Assembly (NCBI GenBank): GCA_934667175.1
Contig: CAKULN010000033.1
Span: 1 to 30,501 of the forward strand
Length of the DNA: 30,501 nucleotides
Direction: 5' to 3'
DNA from: an uncultured Bacteroidales bacterium
GTDB taxonomy: Bacteria > Bacteroidota > Bacteroidia > Bacteroidales > UBA932
The notes below the pieces were generated by a model that did not search any database, was not told the origin of the DNA, and saw only the letters and a program-made list of their open reading frames with translations. The stretch's first letter is position 1; each line of letters opens with the position of its first letter. Positions 8,112 to 15,382 of the stretch are shown one piece after another. Both the position numbers and the translations under genes were made by a program.

Positions 8112-9005
8112 TTAAATAGTTGTCAATCCTTCGATCGTGATTCCCTCTGTCCCGGCGGAAATCCTCTTGACAAGTCCCTGCAGGACTGTGCCCGGGCCGA
8201 TCTCCATGAAGTAGTCCGCTCCGTCCGCGAGCATATTCCTGACTGACTGGGTCCATCTCACAGGAGATGTGAGCTGGGCGAGCAGATTTTTCTTGATGGT
8301 CTCAGGGTCGGTGACGGCCTGGGCAGAGACGTTCTGATAGATCGGGCATATCGGCTCCACGATCTTTGTCTCCTCGATGGCCTTGCCGAGCTCGACGCGC
8401 GCCGGCTCCATGAGAGGGGAGTGGAAAGCTCCGCTGACGGCCAGAGGAAGCGCCCTCTTCGCGCCTTCAGCCTTTGCTTTCTCGCATGCCTGCTCAACGG
8501 CTGTCTTCTCGCCTGAGATCACGACCTGCCCGCCGCAGTTGTAGTTGGCCGGAATGACAAGGCCTTCGCATGAGGAGCAGATCTCCTCGACCTTCTCGTC
8601 AGGAAGTCCCACGATGGCGGCCATCGTCCCGGGCACCTTCTCACAGCAGAGCTGCATCTGTGTGGCGCGGATATAGACAAGACGAAGGGCATCCTCGAAA
8701 CTGATGGCTTCCGCGGCGGCGAGTGCGGAAAATTCACCAAGAGAATGCCCAGCGACCATGTCAGGTCTGAATCCTTCATAGCACTTCGCCAGAACGACGG
8801 AGTGCAGGAATATTGCCGGTTGTGTCACGCGTGTAGCCTTGAGGTCCTCCGGCGTGCCCTCAAACATTATGTCAGTGATTCTGAATCCAAGCATGTCATT
8901 CGCCTTCTCGAGCAATTCCTTGCCTTTGGCGTTTCCGTCGTACAGCGCTTTTGCCATACCCGGGAACTGGGAACCCTGACCGGGAAATACGTATGCCTTT
9001 TTCAT
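8112..9005 (-). CDS. fabD: Malonyl-CoA:ACP transacylase FabD
   Basis: A 297-residue cytosolic enzyme that moves malonyl groups from CoA to acyl carrier protein for fatty-acid synthesis. It begins MKKAYVFPGQGSQFPGMA with the family GQGSQ motif; the nucleophile is the Ser of GHSLGEFSAL (about residue 87), and the catalytic His is in SGAFHSPLM (about 197). QNVSAQ and GPGTVLQGLVKRI near the end are also typical. The ATG at 9005 is chosen; an in-frame TTG three codons earlier overlaps the -7 promoter box. The pyruvate oxidoreductase gene follows after 26 bp, so a shared acetyl/malonyl-CoA-centred transcript is possible. Confidence 0.96.
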   Translation of the reverse strand: MKKAYVFPGQGSQFPGMAKALYDGNAKGKELLEKANDMLGFRITDIMFEGTPEDLKATRVTQPAIFLHSVVLAKCYEGFRPDMVAGHSLGEFSALAAAEAISFEDALRLVYIRATQMQLCCEKVPGTMAAIVGLPDEKVEEICSSCEGLVIPANYNCGGQVVISGEKTAVEQACEKAKAEGAKRALPLAVSGAFHSPLMEPARVELGKAIEETKIVEPICPIYQNVSAQAVTDPETIKKNLLAQLTSPVRWTQSVRNMLADGADYFMEIGPGTVLQGLVKRISAGTEGITIEGLTTI

Positions 9006-9011
9006 AATACG

Positions 9012-9019
9012 CAAAAATA
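9012..9019 (-). promoter_or_regulatory. -7 box upstream of fabD
   Basis: The minus strand reads TATTTTTG, a perfect TAnnTTTG, ending 6 bp before the fabD ATG. The transcript would have almost no leader. No TTTG box is evident at 19-nt spacing, so this is a single-element call. Confidence 0.4.
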
Positions 9020-9049
9020 AGATTTATTATTGGATTATCCGAATATTAT

Positions 9050-9067
9050 AGGCTCTTTTATGAGCCT
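9050..9067. other. Short hairpin in the fabD/tRNA intergenic region
   Basis: AGGCTC (9050-9055) and GAGCCT (9062-9067) form a perfect 6-bp stem with loop TTTTAT. A second inverted repeat, GCAAAAA ... TTTTTGC, lies at 9087-9105. Neither has the features of a strong terminator. They could be sites acting on fabD transcription or simply AT-rich structure. Confidence 0.25.
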
Positions 9068-9145
9068 TGAAATTACATTTTCCGGCGCAAAAAATATCTT
9101 TTTGCAAAAGATCGGTCAAAAATTCTTGTTTTGCCATTTATTTGT

Positions 9146-9153
9146 TATTTTTG
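9146..9153 (+). promoter_or_regulatory. -7 box upstream of tRNA-Arg
   Basis: TATTTTTG is a perfect TAnnTTTG match 32 bp upstream of the tRNA. A TTTG lies only 12 nt upstream rather than 19, so the second element is unclear. Confidence 0.45.
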
Positions 9154-9185
9154 TAATCTGATTGCGTGGAAACCGCAAGAATGAT

Positions 9186-9257
9186 GCCCCTGTAGTCTAA
9201 TGGATAGAATTTCGGATTCCGGTTCCGACGATTTGGGTTCGATTCCCAACGGGGGTA
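9186..9257 (+). tRNA. tRNA-Arg (anticodon CCG)
   Basis: A 72-nt cloverleaf can be drawn. The acceptor GCCCCTG (9186-9192) pairs with CGGGGGT (9250-9256), allowing two wobble pairs. The anticodon stem is TCGGA/TCCGA around loop TTCCGGT, giving anticodon CCG, which reads Arg CGG. The T arm is TTGGG-TTCGATT-CCCAA with a 4-nt variable region. The D stem is weak (three pairs plus a G-A). The discriminator base is A and CCA is not encoded. Confidence 0.93.
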
Positions 9258-9308
9258 CTGAGTTAACTTTCAGGTCTATCCTTGGATATGAACCAACCGC
9301 TCAAATTT

Positions 9309-9899
9309 ATGAAAAGAATTCTAATCTGTCTCGCGGCTGCGATTTTTGTTTGTGTACCGATGGTGTCGGCTCAGACACCAGAGTCCCGTAATGAGATAAC
9401 GTTTGGCTACGGCAGGGTGACTGTTGTGGATTTCGCCCATGTGGTCGGCGGGGTGTTCGCCACGGCGTTCACCGCCGGTTACGCGAGGTTTGACAACTTC
9501 AGGTCTTACGGGTCTGTCAATCTTGAATATTACCGGGCTCTTAACAAGACTTTTTCCGTGGGGGCGACAGTCTCTTGGTTCGGGGGAACCGCCGATGAAC
9601 TGAACAAGGAGAACGAGAAGATCGGCAACGCCGACTACAGCGGATTTGCGGTCATGCCTGCGGCAAAGGCGTTTTGGTTCAGGAAGCCTCGTGTGGCGAT
9701 GTACTCGAAACTCGCCGCCGGAGTCACGCTCCTTGATGATTACGATGAGGAGACGGACTCGCATTCGTTCGATCCGTTCTTCGGGGCACAGGTGACTCTC
9801 GCCGGAGTACAGTTCGGCGGAGAGCGGTTCCGTGGCTTTGTCGAGCTTGGCGGCGGAATGCAAGGCCTGGTGCTTGCGGGAGTGAGCGTTTCATTCTAA
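9309..9899 (+). CDS. Small outer-membrane beta-barrel protein (hypothetical)
   Basis: A 196-residue secreted protein. MKRILICLAAAIFVCVPMVSA is a clear signal peptide cut before QTPES. The mature part is rich in alternating hydrophobic/aromatic strands (ITFGYGRVTVV, YGSVNLEYYRAL, FSVGATVSWFGG, VAMYSKLAAGVTLL, FFGAQVTLAGVQFGG) and ends in Phe (VSVSF), the usual C-terminal signature of outer-membrane barrels. An 8-stranded barrel is likely. The function is unknown. Upstream in-frame TTG (9282) and ATG (9288) would put extra residues before the signal peptide, so 9309 is chosen. A near-consensus TAACTTTC lies at 9264-9271. It converges on the GDPD operon. Confidence 0.7.
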   Translation: MKRILICLAAAIFVCVPMVSAQTPESRNEITFGYGRVTVVDFAHVVGGVFATAFTAGYARFDNFRSYGSVNLEYYRALNKTFSVGATVSWFGGTADELNKENEKIGNADYSGFAVMPAAKAFWFRKPRVAMYSKLAAGVTLLDDYDEETDSHSFDPFFGAQVTLAGVQFGGERFRGFVELGGGMQGLVLAGVSVSF

Positions 9900-9919
9900 A
9901 GAATATTGTCACAAAATAA

Positions 9920-9966
9920 GACCGCCATCGCTCATCAAAGGGCAATGGCGGTCGGTTTTTGTTTTG
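9920..9966. terminator. Intrinsic terminator between convergent units
   Basis: GACCGCCAT (9920-9928) pairs with ATGGCGGTC (9945-9953), followed by GGTTTTTGTTTTG on the plus strand. On the minus strand the same stem is followed by TTATTTTG, so it can also end the long GDPD/SusCD transcript arriving from the right. Confidence 0.85.
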
Positions 9967-9968
9967 GG

Positions 9969-9991
9969 GGCACTTCGACAGGCTAGTGACC
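9969..9991. repeat. Solitary REP-like element
   Basis: The sequence matches the core of the left-end repeats, with CACTTCGACAGGCT followed by AGTGACC and two bases missing from the loop side. It sits just beyond the terminator, the usual intergenic setting for such elements. Confidence 0.65.
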
Positions 9992-10037
9992 ATCGGTACA
10001 GAGACTGTCAAAGTGTGCGGTGTGAGTCGGGAATCTC

Positions 10038-11648
10038 TTATTCGGCGTTGTAACCGCAGTTCTGGACGATGGCCTTGGATGAGGCTTGGTTGAAGCCTTT
10101 GCACATCCAGTCATCATAGTTGTCGGCGGAGATAACAGTGGTCTCGCCTTCCTTGTTGATTGTGCCGGCTACCTTGCAGTTCTTTATAGTGCAGGCGTTT
10201 GAGGCCTGGGCGATTATCATCCCGATGTTTCCGATCTTGGACGCGGAGACGTATGAGTCCTTTGTCGTCTTGCAGTTGTCGAACACGGAAGAGGCGGCTA
10301 TACCTGAGGATGTGATTCCACCGATATAGCAAGCCTTTGTCTGGCCTTCGGCGGATTCGATCCGTCCGGAGAATATGCAGTTCTCTACAAGTGCTTGAAC
10401 TTTGCTTTCCTGGAAGGAGGTTATTCCGCCTACATTGCGCTCCAATGCCGCTGCATTAAGAGAGATTGTGCCACTGAACTTACAGTCCTTGATGTGTGAG
10501 CACGCATCGATTCTTCCGCAGACTCCGCCGGCTCTCACTTTTGCGACACCTTTGATGTCAATGTTTCCGGCTGATTCGCAGTCTGACATCTCAAAGCCGT
10601 AGCCTTCGTCACCGAGTGTCTTGGTGTTTGTTCGAATTTGCGAGATTATGCCACCGGCATAGTTCCAGTTGGCGGCGTCTCCAGAGGTCAGCGAAAGACT
10701 CCCGTTGTTCTTGCAGCCGGTAATCTTGATCTTGAACTCGTCTTGTCCGTAGGCTCCGACAAGTCCTCCGGCCATATGGTAGGCGTTGAGGCTCTCGAAT
10801 TTGATCTCGGCGTTGTTGACACAACCAGTCATTGTAAGTCCTTGCGTCGCCTTTCCGATCAGGCCGGCAGGGATGATGCAGACTGCGCTTCCGGAAGTCT
10901 GGTTGACCGTGACTGAGACATAATTCTTGCAGTTCTCGATCGTGGCACCCTTTGCCTCGCCCGCAAGAGCGCCGATGTGTGACTCCTTGGTGAACTCACC
11001 CTCGACCTTGAGCGAACCGGCAAGGGAAAGATTCCTGACGGTGCCGAATATCTCCTTGAACATTCCGATCTTGGCGTCAGGGGACAGGCTGAGGGTCAGA
11101 TTGATGGTGTGCTCCTGGCCATCCAGAACAACGTCCTTTGGCAAGGACCCCATCGGGAAACAGGACAGGGATGTGGCGTCGATGTCATCATATAGCCTGA
11201 TGACACCGTCATCCGAAGTCCATTTGGAAAGATCCGGCTCGTCTTCCTTCAGCGCGGCGGCGAAATCCACCAGATCGGAGGAATTGTATATTCCCGCAGG
11301 AGCCACAAACGGCTCTTGCGTCACGGTCACGGTCTCTTTCTGACCACCGGCCGAGATGATCACATAACCGGTTCTCGTCTCATTGGACGAGTTCTTTCCG
11401 GCGATGAGGTTGACGGTTACGGACACATCGCTTCCTTTCTCTCCGGTCGTGGACGCCGTGATCCATTTGTCAGCCACAAGCGTCCAGTCTTTGTTTGACT
11501 TTACTGTGAACGTCTTGTTCCCGCCTTCAGGATCAATTGAGAGTTCAAGCGGGGTGACCTCCATCACCAACGCTTCTTCCTTTTCATCGCAGGACACGGA
11601 CATCAGTCCGAGCAATACCGCGAACGCCGCGGATAAATACTTCTTCAT
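10038..11648 (-). CDS. BACON-domain lipoprotein with beta-helix-like (GLUG-type) module
   Basis: A 536-residue lipoprotein. The signal peptide ends LMSVSC (Cys20) and is followed by DEKEE, the acidic type of signal that directs lipoproteins to the cell surface in Bacteroidetes. Residues about 28-112 form a BACON domain (LSIDPEGGNKTF, NKDWTLVADKW, ETVTVTQEP). From about residue 115 to the end is a repetitive module with recurring NC/GC, GG(I/L) and G-I turns (AGGLVGAYG, ITGCKNNGSLSL, AGGIISQI, IKDCKFSGTISL, IGGITSSG), as expected for a GLUG-type right-handed beta-helix. It is clearly homologous to the C-terminal module of the preceding GDPD gene, for example CTIKNCKVAGTIN against CTIKDCRVAGSIN. 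It is last in the operon, 26 bp after that gene. A surface binding role is inferred; no catalytic residues are apparent. Confidence 0.85.
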   Translation of the reverse strand: MKKYLSAAFAVLLGLMSVSCDEKEEALVMEVTPLELSIDPEGGNKTFTVKSNKDWTLVADKWITASTTGEKGSDVSVTVNLIAGKNSSNETRTGYVIISAGGQKETVTVTQEPFVAPAGIYNSSDLVDFAAALKEDEPDLSKWTSDDGVIRLYDDIDATSLSCFPMGSLPKDVVLDGQEHTINLTLSLSPDAKIGMFKEIFGTVRNLSLAGSLKVEGEFTKESHIGALAGEAKGATIENCKNYVSVTVNQTSGSAVCIIPAGLIGKATQGLTMTGCVNNAEIKFESLNAYHMAGGLVGAYGQDEFKIKITGCKNNGSLSLTSGDAANWNYAGGIISQIRTNTKTLGDEGYGFEMSDCESAGNIDIKGVAKVRAGGVCGRIDACSHIKDCKFSGTISLNAAALERNVGGITSFQESKVQALVENCIFSGRIESAEGQTKACYIGGITSSGIAASSVFDNCKTTKDSYVSASKIGNIGMIIAQASNACTIKNCKVAGTINKEGETTVISADNYDDWMCKGFNQASSKAIVQNCGYNAE

Positions 11649-11674
11649 ATTCGTTTGATTATTAGAGTTTGTTA

Positions 11675-13843
11675 TTATTCGTTGAAACCGTTGCCGGACA
11701 TTTCCACACTCTTGGTGCCGGAGCCTGAGAACATCCAGTCTTCAAGATTATCTTTTGTTATCGTTATCCGTTTTCCGGCATTGTTGATGCTTCCGGCTAC
11801 ACGGCAATCCTTGATGGTGCACCCGGCCGTCTTCAGCCTGGCCGCTATCATTCCGATAGACTTGACGCTGTCCGATCCGACGAAAGAGGAGGAGGTTGTC
11901 TTGCAGTTCTCGCAGACCACAATGGAATTGTCGGCGGTGTTGCCCATAATTCCTCCGATGTAGTTGTTGGAACCTGCGCAGGACTCGACCTTGCCGGAGA
12001 ACTCGCAGCCGGAGATCAGGCCTTCGACGTTCTTCTCTATGAATCCTATCATGGCCGCCGCCACGAAGTCTCTTTTCGTGCTGTTCTCGTTGACAAGGGA
12101 GCCGGAGGCTGCGCAGTCCTTTATTTGGAACGATGCCTTCGAGAACGCGGCAAGCATTCCGGCCCTGATCTTTCCGCCGCCGAGCACCTTGAACTCTCCG
12201 CTGTAGGAGCATTTGTCCAGAGTGAGACGGTAGTCCTGTCCTCCGTTGGATGAGATAGTCTTGGACTCAGGCTTGCCGATGATGCCGCCCACATAATTCC
12301 AGGCGGTACTCTCGCCGGAATATTCAATGGCGCAGGAAGAGGTGCATCCTGTGAATGTCAGCCTTCCGCCGTCAGACACATTGGACGCCAATATTCCTCC
12401 GCAGGTCAGAGCCACCGCACCTTCATAGGAGATTTTTCCGGTGTTTCCGCACGAGGTGAAGAAAGTGGTCCCAGAAGATACGCCGGCGATTCCTCCGATG
12501 CTGACGGATGAAGCGTCTTCACCTTTTGTATGAATATTCAAGCTGCTGACGCAGTTCTCGAATGACGCGTTGTCCGCGTTGGCGGCGATTCCTCCGAATA
12601 TGTAGGAGTCGCTTGCGGTCATATTCATAACGCCGGCGACCTTGACATTGCGGACCGTCCCCTGGACACTTCCAAATAGACCTGCCACAGAGGCGGCTCC
12701 GTCATAGTTGATGGTTACCGTGTGGTTGTTGCCGTCGAATATTCCCTTGAACTCTTTGAGAGGACATGCGGATGAGGCCGTCACGTCGGCTCTAAGGTTG
12801 ACGACACCACTGGCGTCAGCGAATGCCGAGCCGGTCGGATCGGAGACAAGAGAGGCCGCGAAGGAGTCGAACTCCTCCTGTGTGGATATTCCGTCATACT
12901 TCACGGCTCCCGACTGGATTACCTCCTTCAGCCAAGCGGGATAGTTTGTGCATAGGGTCTTCAGGAGCGCATAGTTGCTCTGGTACCATTTGACGGCCTT
13001 GGATGAATAGACCGCATTTCCGTCGCCGGCCTGTTTGTCAAGGTTGTAGACACTGACATTGATTCCGGCCTCGAGATAGGGAGTGATGGACGGCACGTAG
13101 CCTGAGCCTCCGGCGTCACCGCCGATCTGGGTGGCGGCCAGATTGACCCAGTTGAAACCGAGTCTTGTCATCTCGTCCGCCGGCTTGCTGGTGTTCATGG
13201 CCATCTCAAGTCCGGCCTGCCTTGCATATTCCCACGCTGACTTCATGGCGTTGTTGTCAAATCCTGTGCACAGGAGCAGGACGAAGTTCTCGGCCTTCTT
13301 CTCCTTCACGATCTCACAGATCCGTTTGGCGCAGTTGATGACAGGCTCCGGATTGTTGGTAGGGTAGTCTATCCTTTTGATGTCGACCACGAGTCTCGTG
13401 GGATTCTTCTCGTCCATCACGATGTCCAGAAGCTCGTCCAGTGTCGGGAGTGTCTCTCCGTTGCTCAGTTTACCACCGGCTCTGAGGTCGGCAAGATTGG
13501 TCTTGTACGGTACTCGTCCGTTCACCTCGCAGACTCCGTTGGCGTGGGCGATCACGACCTCGTTGTCCTTTGTGACATAAGCGTCGCATTCCGCACCGTA
13601 AACTCCCAAGGACATCGCATAACGCAAGCCTTCCACAGAGTTGTCCGGGGCACCGCACTCGCTGGCTCCGAATCTGTGCGCCACAATCTTGTTGTCGCAC
13701 GGAGCCGGTTTCATGGAACTCTCTTGCTCTCCCGGTTTCGGGAATTGGCTCCAGTCCGGCTGCGAAGGCCACTTCTCCCCTTCGCATCCAAGCATGAGCA
13801 GGGATGCGGCGAGGAATGTCAAATATTTCACTTTCATATTCAT
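11675..13843 (-). CDS. Surface lipoprotein glycerophosphodiester phosphodiesterase fused to beta-helix-like module
   Basis: A 722-residue two-part protein. The signal peptide ends LMLGC (Cys20). Residues about 50-305 are a GDPD domain of the GlpQ/UgpQ superfamily: HRFGA (His56-Arg57), DNSVEG in place of ENT, ECD (Glu85, Asp87), TKDNEVVIAHANG (His100), and LVVDIKR where the third metal ligand is usually Glu. Such enzymes release glycerol-3-phosphate from glycerophosphodiesters. Residues about 315-722 form a GLUG-like repeat module (GLFGSVQGTVRNVKVAG, IGGIAGVSSG, VGGIIGKPES, IGGIMGNTAD) shared with the next gene, where it follows a BACON domain instead. The gene lies 17 bp after susD. The ATG at 13837 is an alternative start with the same GAATATGAAA context as other genes here. 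Likely surface-exposed, acting on a polymer or large headgroup substrate (inference). Confidence 0.9.
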   Translation of the reverse strand: MNMKVKYLTFLAASLLMLGCEGEKWPSQPDWSQFPKPGEQESSMKPAPCDNKIVAHRFGASECGAPDNSVEGLRYAMSLGVYGAECDAYVTKDNEVVIAHANGVCEVNGRVPYKTNLADLRAGGKLSNGETLPTLDELLDIVMDEKNPTRLVVDIKRIDYPTNNPEPVINCAKRICEIVKEKKAENFVLLLCTGFDNNAMKSAWEYARQAGLEMAMNTSKPADEMTRLGFNWVNLAATQIGGDAGGSGYVPSITPYLEAGINVSVYNLDKQAGDGNAVYSSKAVKWYQSNYALLKTLCTNYPAWLKEVIQSGAVKYDGISTQEEFDSFAASLVSDPTGSAFADASGVVNLRADVTASSACPLKEFKGIFDGNNHTVTINYDGAASVAGLFGSVQGTVRNVKVAGVMNMTASDSYIFGGIAANADNASFENCVSSLNIHTKGEDASSVSIGGIAGVSSGTTFFTSCGNTGKISYEGAVALTCGGILASNVSDGGRLTFTGCTSSCAIEYSGESTAWNYVGGIIGKPESKTISSNGGQDYRLTLDKCSYSGEFKVLGGGKIRAGMLAAFSKASFQIKDCAASGSLVNENSTKRDFVAAAMIGFIEKNVEGLISGCEFSGKVESCAGSNNYIGGIMGNTADNSIVVCENCKTTSSSFVGSDSVKSIGMIAARLKTAGCTIKDCRVAGSINNAGKRITITKDNLEDWMFSGSGTKSVEMSGNGFNE

Positions 13844-13860
13844 GTCAGATTATTGATCAA

Positions 13861-15369
13861 CTAATACCATCCTTCCGTCTGGGTCAGATTCGAGTTCTTG
13901 TTCCTCGCATCCTTGTGGATAGGCCACAGAAGAATGTTCTTGTCGTTTTTCCTGGATTTGAGTGTCGGATTGTAGTCCCAGATCGTGTCCAGTCTTATCA
14001 GAGCCCACCAGACGACACCCTCGCAAGGGAATTCGAGAAGATATTCCTTGCTCAGAGCCTTTTGGACGGCGTCCTTGGTCGCGTCGGTGTAGTAGTTGTC
14101 TTTGCCATACGCCCTTTTCGCGACGATGTTGAGCAGAGACAGACTCTCGCTGTAGGCACCTTGGAAGTATTTCAGCTCGGCTGCCATCATCACGGCCTGG
14201 GCGTATCTGTAATAGATCATGTCGGCGTCCTTGACCATGCTTCCGGAACTCAGGTCTCCGATGTACTTGTTAGGCCATGTAAGCACTCCGCCGTTCAAGG
14301 ATTCGTCCTGGCCGTATTTCCCCTCGCCAAGGTTCGTGGCGACCCTGCGGTCTCCATTGTTGTCACGGCTGCTTCTGAGTTCGGCGAGGAAACCGTCACC
14401 GTAGTCGAGCCATTGTGTGCTGGCCACCGGGACTGGATTGCACTGAAACTCTTTCTTGACCCCTGGAGGAGAGAAAGTGAAGTAACCTGCATAGCCGCCG
14501 GTCAGTTGGTAAGACTGGTCGTTCATGAGCGAGAAGATGACCTCGGAACTGTTCTTGTTGCCGCTGCCCCTTCCGTCAAAGACCTTTGAATAGTCGGACA
14601 GGAGTCTTGAGTCTCCGCTTTTAACGCCGATGGCGTCGATTGCTTCCTGGGCCATCGTGATGTACTTGTCTCCGCCTTTCTCCACACTGTACATCCACAA
14701 TGCATATTCAGCCTTGAGCATGTTCACGGCGTCTTTGGTGGCGAGGTACTTATTGGAGCCAAGGAATTCCGCATTCTCTACGGCGACGCTGATGTCATCT
14801 TCGATCAGGGCGTATACCTCCGCTTTGGGAGAGCGGACCGGATAGGTCTCTTTCTGGGCGACGGCCTCGATAGGAACGGTGTTCAGAGGAATATCCCCCC
14901 AGAGGCGGACGGCCCAGAAATAACAGTAAGCCCTGGCGAAGGAGGCTTGCCCGATAGCCCACGCCCTGTCGGAATCCTTCATTTCTATGGATTCGGAAGG
15001 GGCGTACTTGAGCACGGCGTTCGCCTGGTCTATGGCGTTGTACAGTTTCGTCCAACGGCAAGATGCCGAAGATGATGTCATGTTGTTCTCGATGACCTCT
15101 TTGGCCATATATACCTTGTTGAGATGACTGTAACCCCACATGTACGGCCCTACGCGCAGTTCGCCCCAATGGAGCATCGACACGTCGTCCTGGACGAAAT
15201 TCTCCCGGATGTCAGCGTAGATGGCGTTGGTGGATGTCGTCACATGGACGCTCGTCTTCCACATGTTGCTGGCTGTCAGTTTGTTGTCCTGAACGATGTC
15301 CAACGGATTGTCACAGGATGCCATGACACAGCAGGTGGCTATTAATGAATATATTATCGTATTCTTCAT
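13861..15369 (-). CDS. SusD/RagB-family nutrient-binding lipoprotein
   Basis: A 502-residue outer-membrane lipoprotein that forms the lid of the SusC channel. The signal peptide MKNTIIYSLIATCCVMASC ends at lipid-attachment Cys19, followed by DNPLDI, the usual SusD N terminus. Family landmarks include WTKLYNAIDQANAVL, ARAYCYFWAVRLWGDIPL, TKDAVNMLKAEYALWM and the C-terminal EYLLEFPCEGVVWWALIRLDTI followed by NKNSNLTQTEGWY. The start at 15369 is chosen because it begins the signal peptide; an upstream in-frame TTG would overlap the end of susC. Only 13 bp separate it from the susC stop. It is flanked by GDPD genes rather than glycoside hydrolases, so its ligand is probably a glycerophosphodiester-containing molecule (inference). 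Confidence 0.95.
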   Translation of the reverse strand: MKNTIIYSLIATCCVMASCDNPLDIVQDNKLTASNMWKTSVHVTTSTNAIYADIRENFVQDDVSMLHWGELRVGPYMWGYSHLNKVYMAKEVIENNMTSSSASCRWTKLYNAIDQANAVLKYAPSESIEMKDSDRAWAIGQASFARAYCYFWAVRLWGDIPLNTVPIEAVAQKETYPVRSPKAEVYALIEDDISVAVENAEFLGSNKYLATKDAVNMLKAEYALWMYSVEKGGDKYITMAQEAIDAIGVKSGDSRLLSDYSKVFDGRGSGNKNSSEVIFSLMNDQSYQLTGGYAGYFTFSPPGVKKEFQCNPVPVASTQWLDYGDGFLAELRSSRDNNGDRRVATNLGEGKYGQDESLNGGVLTWPNKYIGDLSSGSMVKDADMIYYRYAQAVMMAAELKYFQGAYSESLSLLNIVAKRAYGKDNYYTDATKDAVQKALSKEYLLEFPCEGVVWWALIRLDTIWDYNPTLKSRKNDKNILLWPIHKDARNKNSNLTQTEGWY

Positions 15370-15382
15370 AAGATGCGATTTA

